Shown: one piece after another, positions 7,313-17,640 of the stretch | Numbering within the stretch: the stretch's first letter is position 1 | How the letters are laid out: every line of letters begins with the position of its first letter | DNA from: Crocosphaera sp. | GTDB lineage: Bacteria; Cyanobacteriota; Cyanobacteriia; Cyanobacteriales; Microcystaceae | Direction of reading: 5' to 3' | Length of the DNA stretch: 50,683 bases | NCBI GenBank assembly: GCA_030065205.1 | Contig: JASJDN010000020.1 | Location: 1-50,683 of the forward strand | The notes under the pieces: model-generated | Seen by the model: only the letters and a program-made list of their open reading frames with translations | Databases searched by the model: none | Told to the model about the DNA's origin: nothing | Program-made: the position numbers and the translations under genes

Positions 7313-10300
7313 CTACTGATTATTATTCTTAAGATATTCTTGAAGTTTTTGAGTGAATTTCTGAATATAAGGCTCTTGAAAAAGGGTATGATGATATCCA
7401 GGAATTTCCTCAACTTCAATAACCTCGGTTAAAAACTCATTTAATTGAGATGTCTTCAGCAGTCGATATTCTTGGGATAGAAATAGAATGACTTTAACTT
7501 GAGAAGGTTGAGGAGTATATTGAGTTCTAGCTAATTTTAAAGCTTTAAGTAGATTAAGATCCCTCATATATCTAGATGAATTATTTTGATTAGAAAAATA
7601 AAATTTACCTAGTATGCGATTAACAAAAATAATTAAATTTTCTCGTTTATAAGATAAGTTATTTCTTATTTTTTCAACTAAATAATTTATTCCAAATTGA
7701 CGTAAATTATGCCAATGTAAATAGAATCCCAAATCTTGAGGTTTCCAAAAACTATCAATTAAGAAAATACAAGGAATTTCAACACCTTTGTCTTCTAGTT
7801 GTCTCACCAGTTCAATAGTAAGGGATAAATCTCCACAGTAAGTAATTAAAAAATAAGGACTATTGGGAGCAACTTTTTCCATGTCTTCAATGAATTTAGC
7901 TGCAATCTCTTCCAATGTCAATTGATCAATCCTTGGAGTCAAAAAGTCTGTAATTCCGAAAACATTGAGAATATAAAAAGGCTGGTCTTTATCAAGATAA
8001 GATGCAAGTTTTTGAGCATAATTTATAGAATTGACAAAAAATAAGGGCAGTTTATTACCGTTTGGTTGAATAGGAACAATGGAAGATTCGGTAATACTAT
8101 CCTGTGATTGTTGTATTAAGTTAACCAGACTAGAAATATTAGGGTTGTTAAAGAAAGTATATAAAGGAATATCAATTTTAAAGTCTTGTTCTATTCTAGC
8201 TAAAAGACGAATGGCTAAAAGGGAGTATCCACCTAAATCAAAAAAGTTATCGTTTAAGCCAATGGGACGAACTCTTAAGATTTTTTCCCAAATATCAAGT
8301 AAATATAATTCTAATTCATTAGATATTTGTTGCTTTCTTCGAGAAAAAAGTCGAGGTCTAATTTTACTAAGATTAAATACTTTTTTGAGATTATAAAGTC
8401 TCAAAAAGGGATAATTTTGTTGATAATCAAGCTCATTTTCATGAAAGTCAGAAATAGCCGAAGTTGAAAGAGCAAGACGATTTATCTTGCCATTGGGAGT
8501 TAATGGGAAAGCCTCTAGAATCCTAAACATAGGAATCATATAATCAGGTAATTTTGCTTTAATATCCTGTTTGATTTGCTGAATGATTGAAGATTGATTG
8601 AACCTTAATAACTGATTATTTTCAAGGATAATATAAGCTATAAGTTCTTGTTCTCCTGTCATATTTTCTTGAGCAATAACAACCGTTTCTTTAATCTGAT
8701 TATGTTCTTTCAAAACAGCTTCAATTTCTCCTAATTCAATACGAAAACCCCGAATTTTGACTTGAAAATCTTTTCTACCTAAACATTCTATTAACCCATT
8801 ATTCCTTAAATATCCCCAGTCTCCAGTACGATAAACTCTTTGATTTTTTCCTTGAAAATTCTCTAAAAATACAGCTTTTGTTAAGTCTTCTTTTTGCCAA
8901 TAACCCAAGGCGATATAAGGACTTTGAATCGCAATTTCTCCACAAATATCAGTTATATTTCCGTCTTCATCCAGTAAAATAATTTCTGTATCTTCAAACC
9001 CATAACCAGCAGGAACAGATTTTTGATTAATTATCATAGTTTTATCGATCAAATATTGAAGATAAAACGAGCATTCTGTTGCCCCTAAACCATTGACAAA
9101 TAAACAATAATCAGCGAACAAACTTTGATATAGTTCCACATCTTTTCTAACAACAGATTCCCCTCCTAAGATCACTAATCTAATCTGAGACAACTGAGTT
9201 TTAGCCCTTGATTCTTTATTGTCTAATATCTCTAGAAAATAGCGATAAACTGTCGGAGTGGAATGATAAATTGTAATTTTCTGTGTCTGCAACCAATCAG
9301 ATAAATTGCTTAATCCTTCTTGTTTAATATCAAAAAGAGAAAGCGTCGCCCCATTTAAAAGTGCAGAGAAAATATCAATAACGGCTGCATCAAAACTATA
9401 AGAGGCCAATAAAATTAAGTTATCATCAGCAGAAATATGAAGATTATTAGTATGGTTTCTAATAAAATGCAGAACGTTACGATGATTTTGAATCACCCCT
9501 TTAGGTTTTCCTGTTGAACCAGAGGTATAAAGAATATAAGCGAGGATATCGGGTGGAATATCTAAATGGATATTAATAGCAACATCGTTAAGTTCATCAA
9601 TATTAATGATAGGAATTTTTTCTTTAGTTATTGCTTTAACATGACCTAAGTTTTTATGATTTGTTAAAATGACTTCAGCGCAAGAATCATCTAGAATATA
9701 TGAAATCCTATCTTGAGGATAGTTGGGGTCAAGGGGAACATAAATTTGACTTGCTTTAAGAACACCCATAATGGCTGCTATCATTGACACATTATGGTCA
9801 AAAAATAAAGCAACTTTCACTTGTTTGTTAGCTGTTGTATTCAGCAAATATTGAGCAATTTTATTGGCTTGACTATTCAGTTGATGATAGGTGTATTGGG
9901 TATCTTTACTTTGGACGGCAATTTTATCAGAATACTTGTTAACTTGTTGTTCAAACCGAGATGGGATAGATTGTTCAATAGCAATTTTGGGAAAGTTTAA
10001 AAATGAATTAGTCGGACTAACTTTATTCCGTTGATGATTTAATTGATAACGCTCTTTTTCACTGAGTAAAGAAAAACTAGAAATTTGGTTTTCTGGAGCA
10101 ATAATAACTTGTTCTAATAATCGCTGAAAATGTTTTCCTATTCTTTCAATAGTATTAGACTTAAAAAGTAATTTGTTATAAACAAATTTAAGCTTAATTT
10201 TTTGATTTTCTTCTTCTACGTAAAAACTAAGATCAAACTTAGCCATTGTTTCAATAATCGGAATAGATTTTATTTGTAAACTATCACAGCTAATCTCATT

Positions 10301-13300
10301 TTTCGGTAAATTAATTAGATTAAACCAAACTTGAAAGATAGGATTATAACTTAAATTTCTTTCGGGTTTTAATTCTTTAACTAACTGTTCAAAAGGTAAA
10401 TCTTGATGAGCATAAGCATCTAAAGTGACTTGTTGGACACGAGCGAGTAATTCTCGAAAACTAGGATTTTCACCTAAGTTAGTTCGCAAGGCTACAGTAT
10501 TAATGAAAAACCCTATTAAGTTTTCTATTTCTGTACGATTACGAGATGCAATAGGGGTTCCTATAATAATATCTTTTTCAGCCGTATAACGGGAAATTAA
10601 TATCTTAAATACTGTTAAAAAAGTCATAAATAAAGTAACTCCTTCCTGTTGACAAAAGCATTTAATTTTTGTCGTTAATTCTGAAGATAAATGCCAGGAA
10701 TAAGAATCCCCTTTATAGGTTTGAACTGGAGGGCGAGGAAAATCTATGGGTAATTTTAGAGTAGGCAAAGTACCCTTTAATTGTTTTTTCCAATAGGTTA
10801 ATTGGAATTCTAAATTTTTATCTATAAACCAGTGACGCTGCCATAAGGAAAAATCTGCATATTGAATAGAAATTGGCAGTATTTCTGGGGATTTTTCTTG
10901 ATTATAAGCTTGATAAAGTGTAAATAATTCTTCTTTTAATAATTGATAAGACCAACCATCAAAAATAATATGATGAATGTTAAATAATAGCCAATAGGAT
11001 TCTGAATCTAAATGTAATAATTTTACAGAAAAGAGAGTATCTTTAGCTAAATTAAAAGGCTGTTCTATAAATTGATAAACCCGTTTTTTTGCTTCTGCTT
11101 TTTTCTGTTCATTAGCTATATTCCTCAGATCATGAACCAATAATTTTAAGTTAACATTTGGGTTGATAATTTGAGTAGGCTGTCCATTTATCGAAATAAA
11201 ATTAGTTCTCAGTATTTCATGGCGCTCTATAATTTTATTAATACTTTTTTCTAAAACACTAATATTTAATAAACCTTTAATTTCTATAATAAACGGCATA
11301 TTATAAGCCGTACTATTGGGGTCTAGTTGTGTTAAAAACCAAAGTCCTTCTTGAGAAAAAGAAAGAGGTAAATTTTCTTGCTTCTGTCTGGGTACAATAG
11401 GAGGTAACGATAAAGTATGATTAACTTTTTTATTAAGGTCAATGTGTTCAGAAAGTTGTGAAACTGTTGGACATTCAAACAATAACTTTAAAGGTATTTC
11501 TATCTTCAAACTATCTCGAATTCTCGAAATAATTTGTGTTCCTAGTAAAGAATGTCCTCCCAACTCAAAGAAATTATCATTAATGCCAATATTTTCGAGA
11601 CCAAGCACCTGTTTCCAAATGTTAGTAATAATTTCTTCTATAGGCGTTCTAGGAGCAACATAATTACTTTGAAAATCTGAAAAATCAGGGGTAGGAAGAG
11701 CGCGATAATCAATTTTACCGCTAGGAGTTAATGGGAAAAAGTCTAAGATAACAAACGCAGCTGGAATCATGTACGGTGGTAACTTTTCTTGTAAATATTC
11801 ACGAATTTCATGATAGATTTCTGTGCCAAAAATTTGATTAGTATTAAGAATAATATAAGCGACTAATTGTTGAAATTGCTGTTCATCTTGTCTGCTAGTG
11901 ACTTTAGCTTCCTTAATTTGGAAATATTGATTTAATACTGTTTCTATTTCCCCTAATTCTATTCTAAATCCTCTGATTTTGACTTGATTATCAATACGCC
12001 CTAAAAACTCAATTTTTCCATCTTTTTTATAATAAGCTAAATCTCCAGTTTTATATAGTTTCTGTTCAGGTTCAAAAGGACTGTCTATAAATTTCTGTTG
12101 AGTTAATTCAGGACGATTAAAATAGCCTCTCGCTAAACCATCACCCCCAATATATAATTCTCCAGACACTCCACAAGGAACAGGGTTGAGATGCTTATCT
12201 AAAATATAAATTTTTGTGTTAAGAATAGGTCGACCAATAGAAGGATTAGAAGTGATTTCTTTACCAATTAATTCGTAGGTTGAATAGGTGGTGTCTTCCG
12301 ACGGCCCATAACAATTATAAACACTTTCTATAGTATTAATTTGATAGAGTTGATTGATAATATTGGCTTGTAAAGGTTCCCCTGCTAAGATTACTGTTTT
12401 AACGCTTTTAGGAATACCATTAATCTCAATCAATTTACTAATAATTGAGGGAACAGTATTAATAAGTGTGACTTTAGTTTGATGGAACAATTGAGGTAAT
12501 TCTAAAGCATTTTCTAGAAGTATTATACTTCCTCCACAACTTAAAGTGACAAAGATTTCAAAAATAGAAAGATCGAAACAGATGGAAGTCGAAGCTAATA
12601 CACCTGATAATTGTTGTGGTGAAAATGTTTCTTTTGCCCAATAAACTAAAGCCACAGGACTATGATGTTTAATGGCTACACCTTTGGGTTTTCCTGTAGA
12701 ACCCGATGTGTAAATTATGTAGGACAAATCATCGGATTTCACCCTATTTTCGAGATTATATTCTGAATAATTTTTAAGAGAAACTTTGTTTAGATTAATA
12801 TGAGGAATACTCTGATTTTTATCTCCTAAAATATTCTCTAAAGAACTTTCTGTTAATAATAGGGATATCTGACAATCTTCTAAAATAAATAATAATCTTT
12901 CTTGAGGATAATTGACATCTAAAGGAACATAAGTGCCTCCTGCTTTAAGAATAGCCAACATAGCTATAATCATTGTAGGAGAACGATGTAATAATAAACC
13001 CACTAATGTTTCAGATTGCACCCCTAAACTGCTTAGATAATGAGCAAGTTGATTAGCTTTTTGATTTAATTGTTGATAAGAAATTTCTTCTTTTTCAAAG
13101 ATTAAAGCGATAGAATTTGGTGCTTTTTTGACTTGTGCTTCAAAGAGTTGATGAAGACAAAGATGTTTAGGATAAGGTAAGTTTGTTTGGTTCCATTCAA
13201 TCAGTAATTGCTGTTTTTCTCGTTCTGTTAGTAAAGGTAATTGCCAAACATTTTCTTGAGGATTAGTTAATATTGAAGATAACAAAATCTGAAAATGTTC

Positions 13301-16300
13301 GCTTATTCTTTTGATAGTCGAACTATCAAACAAATCTGTATTATATTCCCATTCTCCCCTTAATTTTCCTTGATGTTCCTCCAGAGATAAGGTAAGGTCA
13401 AATTTTGCTGCTTGTCTTGCTGTTTCTAAACTTTTTATCTCTAAATCTGGTAATTGTAATGCTTCTATCTCTGTATTTTGCAACACAAACATTACCTGAA
13501 AGATGGGATGATGACTTAAATTTCTTTCTGGTTGTAATGTTTCCACTAACTGCTCAAAAGGAACATCCTGATGAGCATAAGCATCCAAACAAACTTGTCT
13601 GATTTGATTTAATAATTCGCGAAAACTTAAATGCTCACTCAAATGACTTCGCAAAGCTAAAGTATTAACAAAGAAACCTATTAAGCTTTCAAGTTCTTGG
13701 CGTTTCCGTCCGGCAATAGCTGTTCCTACTATCATATCTTCTTGTCCACTATAGCGACCTAATAATACTTTAAATGCTGCCAGTAAAGTCATAAATATTG
13801 TTACCCCTTCTCTTCTCGAAAATGCTTTGATACTGGCTGTTAATTTTGATGACAAAAGAAAGGTTTTTGTTGCTCCTTTATAAGTTTGTATCTTAGAACG
13901 AGCATAGTCTGTAGGCAATTCTAAAATGGGTAAAGTGCCACTTAATTGTTTTTTCCAGTAATTTAATTGAGGTTCTAAGACTTTTTCTGTTAAGTTATTT
14001 TTTTGCCACAAGGTAAAGTCAGCGTACTGAATAGGTAAGGGTAGTAAGGGAGAGGTTGAATCTTGACAATAAGAGGTGTAAAGTAATTTCAATTCTGTAA
14101 ATAAGACTCCAAAAGACCAACCATCGAAAATAATATGATGAATATTAAATAATAGTTGATGTTCTTGGTGGTTTAATCGTATTAATTGAACACGAAAGAG
14201 ACAATCTTGACTAAGATTAAAAGGGTAATTAGCTTCTTGTTTAGCTATTTTTTCTGCTTCTGTTTCCCTGTCTTCGTCAGGAAATTGTTGTAAATCAATG
14301 ATAGGTAAATCAAACTTATTATTTTTAATGATCTGGGTTATTTTTCCATTAACAGATACACAATTTGTCCGTAATATTTCATGTCGTTTGCTGATTTCGT
14401 CGAAGCTTTTTTCTAAAGCATTGACGTTCACTAACCCTTGAAGACGAAAACGATATAAAAGATTATAAGCTGTGTTATTTTTGTCTAATTGATTTAGAAA
14501 CCAAAGACGTTTTTGAGTAAAAGAAAGAGGAATATTTTTTTCTTGTTGTCTAGGTTGAATGGGTTCTATTAATAAATTATTATTAGTCGTTTCTCGTCGA
14601 GTAATATGCTGACAAAATTGAGCAATTGTTGGATACTGAAATAGTAAGGCAATAGGTATCTCTACATTCAGAATTTCTCTAAGTCTGGAAATAACTTGAG
14701 TGCCAAGTAATGAATGTCCCCCTAACTCAAAAAAATTATCATTGATGCCAATGTTTTCTATTTTGAGAACTTGGCTCCAAATATTAACAAGAATTTCTTC
14801 TGTAGGGTTTCTAGGCGCAACATAATAACTTTTAACCGCCGAAAAATCAGGTGCAGGAAGAGCGCGATAGTCAATTTTTCCATTAATATTCAAAGGAAAA
14901 GAATCTAAAGCAACAAAGGCCGCAGGAGTCATATAATTAGGGAGTTGCTGTTGAAGATAATCACGAATTTCATGGTAGATTTCTGCTATATTAGTTTGAC
15001 TTGAACTTAGGATAATATAAGCAATTAATTGTTTATCACCTGGTATATCTTCCCTCACAATGACCTTAGATATTTTAACGGCTGAATGTTGATTTAATAC
15101 TGTTTCAATTTCGCCTAATTCAATGCGATAACCCCTAATTTTGACTTGAAAATCAATACGTCCTAAAAATTCAATTGTTCCTTCTTCATTCCAACGAACG
15201 AGATCACCTGTTTTGTAAAGACGAGAGTTAGGAGCATTATTAAAGGGATTTTTAATAAATTTTTCTTTAGTTAATTGAGGTTGATTAAGATAACCTCTTG
15301 CTAAACCATCTCCTCCAATATATAGTTCTCCAACCACTCCAATCGGGACTATTTCTAACTTTTCATCTAATATATAGACTTGGGTGTTTGCAATAGGACG
15401 ACCAATAGGAATAGAAGCTTTTTTTGTATCATCTATAGTAATGGTATGACAGCAGGTAAATGTCGTATTTTCTGTTGGACCATAACCATTAATTAATTGA
15501 CAATGGGGTAATTCTTCTAATACTCTTTTTACATGAGGTATCGATAAAATATCTCCCCCTGCTAACAGTTTATTTAAAGGTTTTAAATAGTCTATATGTT
15601 CTTCAACAAATAAATTAAAAAATCCTGATGTTAACCATAAGGTCGTAACATTATATTGTTTAATGGCTTTACCAATATCTTGTAAAGATGGGTTTTTTTC
15701 TGGAAGTAAAACCAGTTTCCCTCCATTTAATAAAGGTTGCCAGATTTCAAAAGTTGCTGCGTCAAAGGCAATAGAAGCGAGTTGTAAAATAATTTCGTTT
15801 TCATTAAAATTAGCATAATTATTATTTTTTACCAGTCGCACAACCCCACGATGAACAACACAAACCCCCTTCGGTTTACCCGTTGAACCTGATGTATACA
15901 TTACATAGGCTAAATTATCTCCGTTGATTGCAGATTCAGGAGCATAATTATCAGGAAAATTTTCTAAAATAGCTTTATTATCAATATCAATACAATTCAA
16001 ATTATGACTCAAATTTTTAATTGTATTTAAGTAAGGTTTCTGAGTAATTAAAATTGAAGTGTTAGCGTCTTCTAATATCGTTTCAATTCTAGCCAAAGGA
16101 GCGGAAGTATCTAACGGTAAATAAGCTCCTCCTGCTTTTAAGATAGCTAAAATAGTAATGATTAAATTAGGAGATCGCTCCAAATATACAGGGACTAAAG
16201 TTTCTTGTTTAACTCCGATTTGTTGTAAATAATGAGCTAATTGATTGGATTTTTTATCGAGTTCATAATAGGTGATTTTTTGATTTTTATAAGCGATCGC

Positions 16301-16474
16301 AACTTTATCTGGAGTTTTGGCTGCTTGAAGTTGAAACAATTCGTGAATCGTAGCATTTTTTGGATAATCTGTTTCATTTTTTGTCCATTCTTCTAACGGT
16401 TGATCTTGTTCTGATGGAGTTACCAGAGGAAAAGGATCAGTTAATTGCTCATGATTATCAAATTCGTTAGCCAT
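7313..16474 (-). CDS. Three-module nonribosomal peptide synthetase, A-PCP-C-A-PCP-C-A-PCP-TE
   Basis: 3053 residues. The order is A1 (about 40-545), PCP1 (Ser588 in ELGGHSLLG), C (HHIIFDG near 780), A2 (about 1110-1600), PCP2 (Ser1642), C (HHIIFDG near 1836), A3 (about 2190-2680), PCP3 (Ser2751 in DLGGYSLLA) and TE (about 2800-3050). There is no N-terminal C domain, only a short C-A linker remnant, so module 1 loads the chain, and the product should be a tripeptide. No epimerase, methylase or reductase is seen. Read against the PheA pocket positions, A1 gives DAFWLGGTFK, one residue from the usual Val code. A2 gives DLFNIACTYK, close to DLFNNALTYK used for Ala. A3 gives about DAIHIGGFYK, which I do not recognise, and has NGLGATE in place of N-x-Y-G-P-T-E. 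The TE reads YFLITYCGDLSL where G-x-S-x-G is expected: Cys2880 replaces Ser, with Asp in LIDSFW (about 2908) and His in PGYHHTLF (about 3030). No MbtH, PPTase or exporter is adjacent. Confidence 0.95.
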   Translation of the reverse strand: MANEFDNHEQLTDPFPLVTPSEQDQPLEEWTKNETDYPKNATIHELFQLQAAKTPDKVAIAYKNQKITYYELDKKSNQLAHYLQQIGVKQETLVPVYLERSPNLIITILAILKAGGAYLPLDTSAPLARIETILEDANTSILITQKPYLNTIKNLSHNLNCIDIDNKAILENFPDNYAPESAINGDNLAYVMYTSGSTGKPKGVCVVHRGVVRLVKNNNYANFNENEIILQLASIAFDAATFEIWQPLLNGGKLVLLPEKNPSLQDIGKAIKQYNVTTLWLTSGFFNLFVEEHIDYLKPLNKLLAGGDILSIPHVKRVLEELPHCQLINGYGPTENTTFTCCHTITIDDTKKASIPIGRPIANTQVYILDEKLEIVPIGVVGELYIGGDGLARGYLNQPQLTKEKFIKNPFNNAPNSRLYKTGDLVRWNEEGTIEFLGRIDFQVKIRGYRIELGEIETVLNQHSAVKISKVIVREDIPGDKQLIAYIILSSSQTNIAEIYHEIRDYLQQQLPNYMTPAAFVALDSFPLNINGKIDYRALPAPDFSAVKSYYVAPRNPTEEILVNIWSQVLKIENIGINDNFFELGGHSLLGTQVISRLREILNVEIPIALLFQYPTIAQFCQHITRRETTNNNLLIEPIQPRQQEKNIPLSFTQKRLWFLNQLDKNNTAYNLLYRFRLQGLVNVNALEKSFDEISKRHEILRTNCVSVNGKITQIIKNNKFDLPIIDLQQFPDEDRETEAEKIAKQEANYPFNLSQDCLFRVQLIRLNHQEHQLLFNIHHIIFDGWSFGVLFTELKLLYTSYCQDSTSPLLPLPIQYADFTLWQKNNLTEKVLEPQLNYWKKQLSGTLPILELPTDYARSKIQTYKGATKTFLLSSKLTASIKAFSRREGVTIFMTLLAAFKVLLGRYSGQEDMIVGTAIAGRKRQELESLIGFFVNTLALRSHLSEHLSFRELLNQIRQVCLDAYAHQDVPFEQLVETLQPERNLSHHPIFQVMFVLQNTEIEALQLPDLEIKSLETARQAAKFDLTLSLEEHQGKLRGEWEYNTDLFDSSTIKRISEHFQILLSSILTNPQENVWQLPLLTEREKQQLLIEWNQTNLPYPKHLCLHQLFEAQVKKAPNSIALIFEKEEISYQQLNQKANQLAHYLSSLGVQSETLVGLLLHRSPTMIIAMLAILKAGGTYVPLDVNYPQERLLFILEDCQISLLLTESSLENILGDKNQSIPHINLNKVSLKNYSEYNLENRVKSDDLSYIIYTSGSTGKPKGVAIKHHSPVALVYWAKETFSPQQLSGVLASTSICFDLSIFEIFVTLSCGGSIILLENALELPQLFHQTKVTLINTVPSIISKLIEINGIPKSVKTVILAGEPLQANIINQLYQINTIESVYNCYGPSEDTTYSTYELIGKEITSNPSIGRPILNTKIYILDKHLNPVPCGVSGELYIGGDGLARGYFNRPELTQQKFIDSPFEPEQKLYKTGDLAYYKKDGKIEFLGRIDNQVKIRGFRIELGEIETVLNQYFQIKEAKVTSRQDEQQFQQLVAYIILNTNQIFGTEIYHEIREYLQEKLPPYMIPAAFVILDFFPLTPSGKIDYRALPTPDFSDFQSNYVAPRTPIEEIITNIWKQVLGLENIGINDNFFELGGHSLLGTQIISRIRDSLKIEIPLKLLFECPTVSQLSEHIDLNKKVNHTLSLPPIVPRQKQENLPLSFSQEGLWFLTQLDPNSTAYNMPFIIEIKGLLNISVLEKSINKIIERHEILRTNFISINGQPTQIINPNVNLKLLVHDLRNIANEQKKAEAKKRVYQFIEQPFNLAKDTLFSVKLLHLDSESYWLLFNIHHIIFDGWSYQLLKEELFTLYQAYNQEKSPEILPISIQYADFSLWQRHWFIDKNLEFQLTYWKKQLKGTLPTLKLPIDFPRPPVQTYKGDSYSWHLSSELTTKIKCFCQQEGVTLFMTFLTVFKILISRYTAEKDIIIGTPIASRNRTEIENLIGFFINTVALRTNLGENPSFRELLARVQQVTLDAYAHQDLPFEQLVKELKPERNLSYNPIFQVWFNLINLPKNEISCDSLQIKSIPIIETMAKFDLSFYVEEENQKIKLKFVYNKLLFKSNTIERIGKHFQRLLEQVIIAPENQISSFSLLSEKERYQLNHQRNKVSPTNSFLNFPKIAIEQSIPSRFEQQVNKYSDKIAVQSKDTQYTYHQLNSQANKIAQYLLNTTANKQVKVALFFDHNVSMIAAIMGVLKASQIYVPLDPNYPQDRISYILDDSCAEVILTNHKNLGHVKAITKEKIPIINIDELNDVAINIHLDIPPDILAYILYTSGSTGKPKGVIQNHRNVLHFIRNHTNNLHISADDNLILLASYSFDAAVIDIFSALLNGATLSLFDIKQEGLSNLSDWLQTQKITIYHSTPTVYRYFLEILDNKESRAKTQLSQIRLVILGGESVVRKDVELYQSLFADYCLFVNGLGATECSFYLQYLIDKTMIINQKSVPAGYGFEDTEIILLDEDGNITDICGEIAIQSPYIALGYWQKEDLTKAVFLENFQGKNQRVYRTGDWGYLRNNGLIECLGRKDFQVKIRGFRIELGEIEAVLKEHNQIKETVVIAQENMTGEQELIAYIILENNQLLRFNQSSIIQQIKQDIKAKLPDYMIPMFRILEAFPLTPNGKINRLALSTSAISDFHENELDYQQNYPFLRLYNLKKVFNLSKIRPRLFSRRKQQISNELELYLLDIWEKILRVRPIGLNDNFFDLGGYSLLAIRLLARIEQDFKIDIPLYTFFNNPNISSLVNLIQQSQDSITESSIVPIQPNGNKLPLFFVNSINYAQKLASYLDKDQPFYILNVFGITDFLTPRIDQLTLEEIAAKFIEDMEKVAPNSPYFLITYCGDLSLTIELVRQLEDKGVEIPCIFLIDSFWKPQDLGFYLHWHNLRQFGINYLVEKIRNNLSYKRENLIIFVNRILGKFYFSNQNNSSRYMRDLNLLKALKLARTQYTPQPSQVKVILFLSQEYRLLKTSQLNEFLTEVIEVEEIPGYHHTLFQEPYIQKFTQKLQEYLKNNNQ

Positions 16475-16584
16475 AGAAATTTATTCTTTTGATCACTCTT
16501 TATAATTATACATAATTAGATTACCCAAAAAGAGCCACAAAACTGTAAATTTGAAGCTATAACTGAAATTTATCCCTTTCCCAA

Positions 16585-17529
16585 TTATGGATTAAACGGT
16601 TCGGGTTTTCCCCCTAATGCTTCGACAATAGTGCGAGTATTAGAAACTAGTATGTTAATATAACTATCTCCTTCGCTTCCTTTGGCTCCAATAGAGTCAG
16701 AATATAAGGCGTTTGGGGCTAATTTAACCTCAGCTTCTTGCGCTACGGTTTTGATTAAAACAGGGTTGATAGTTGTCTCAGCAAAAATAGCTCGGACTTT
16801 AGTTTTTTTAATGGCTTCCGTTAAATTTTTAACAGTTTGTGCGCTGGGTTGTTCTTCTGTACTAATGCCAATTAATGTTCCGGTAATAGTTAAACCATAG
16901 GCTGTGGCATAATATTGAAAGGCATCATGGGTTGTCACTAATTTCCGTTGAGATTCAGGAATAGTATTAATTTGTTGTTGAATCCAACTATCTAAGCGTT
17001 GTAAATTAGCGGTTAATTGGGCTGCATTTTCTCTGAAAATAGCTTCATCTTCGGGGGAAATAGCAATTAATTCATCTCTGATTTTATTCACCATTAGGAT
17101 GCCATTTTTTGCCGTTCCCCATACATGGGGGTCGGGGACTGTTTGTCCTTCATATTCCCAGTCTAGCGGTTTCACAACTTCACCCACAGGCACTTTTTTC
17201 GCTTCAATTCCGGTTGCATTCATCAATTTAATTAACCCAGGTTCTAAGTTATAACCGTTGTAAAAAATGAGGTCTGCTTCTTCAAATGCGACGCTATCTG
17301 TGGGAACCGGCTCATAAACGTGAGGATCGGCTCCTGGTTCCAAAATTCCTTGATGTTCTACTTCATCCTGAGCAATTTCGTTCACTAAATCCGCAATAAT
17401 GGTACTGGTAGATACCACCTTCGGCTTGGCTTCTGTTTGGGTGGGTTGGGAATTCTCCCCTTTACAACTGGCCATCCCCACCGCTAAAACCATACTCAAA
17501 AGGAATACTTTGACTCGATAGACCTTCAT
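16585..17529 (-). CDS. mntC: Mn/Zn-type ABC transporter substrate-binding lipoprotein (MntC-like)
   Basis: 314 residues of the cluster A-I (ZnuA/PsaA/MntC) binding proteins that deliver Mn2+ or Zn2+ to an inner-membrane importer. An N-terminal membrane segment ends in GMASC, a loose lipobox. Metal ligands can be placed as His in EPGADPHVYEP, His in DPHVWGTAKN, Glu in AIFAETTINP and Asp in LYSDSIGAKG. The His-His-Glu-Asp set is that of Mn/Zn binders, and no His-rich loop typical of ZnuA is present, so Mn is preferred. VTTHDAFQYYATAYGL and GISTEEQPSAQTV are typical of the cyanobacterial MntC group. It is divergent from the ATPase gene, with a repeated 19-bp motif between. No permease gene is adjacent. 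Confidence 0.87.
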   Translation of the reverse strand: MKVYRVKVFLLSMVLAVGMASCKGENSQPTQTEAKPKVVSTSTIIADLVNEIAQDEVEHQGILEPGADPHVYEPVPTDSVAFEEADLIFYNGYNLEPGLIKLMNATGIEAKKVPVGEVVKPLDWEYEGQTVPDPHVWGTAKNGILMVNKIRDELIAISPEDEAIFRENAAQLTANLQRLDSWIQQQINTIPESQRKLVTTHDAFQYYATAYGLTITGTLIGISTEEQPSAQTVKNLTEAIKKTKVRAIFAETTINPVLIKTVAQEAEVKLAPNALYSDSIGAKGSEGDSYINILVSNTRTIVEALGGKPEPFNP

Positions 17530-17549
17530 CTTAACCTCTGCTGATAATA

Positions 17550-17591
17550 GTTTTCATAATTATCTCATAATGGTTTTCATAATTCTCTCAT
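17550..17591. promoter_or_regulatory. Two direct repeats of a 19-bp motif between the divergent Mn-transport genes
   Basis: GTTTTCATAATTATCTCAT at 17550-17568 recurs at 17573-17591 with one change (18 of 19 identical) and a 23-bp period, about two helical turns. The 111-bp spacer between the two start codons holds both promoters. The arrangement suits tandem binding of a response regulator. ManR controls mntCAB in Synechocystis, so a Mn-responsive regulator is a reasonable guess, but the site is not matched to a known box. Confidence 0.6.
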
Positions 17592-17640
17592 TTTTAGGTT
17601 ATGCTAAGAAGATGAAGGCCACTAGCAGAGGATGTCATTC

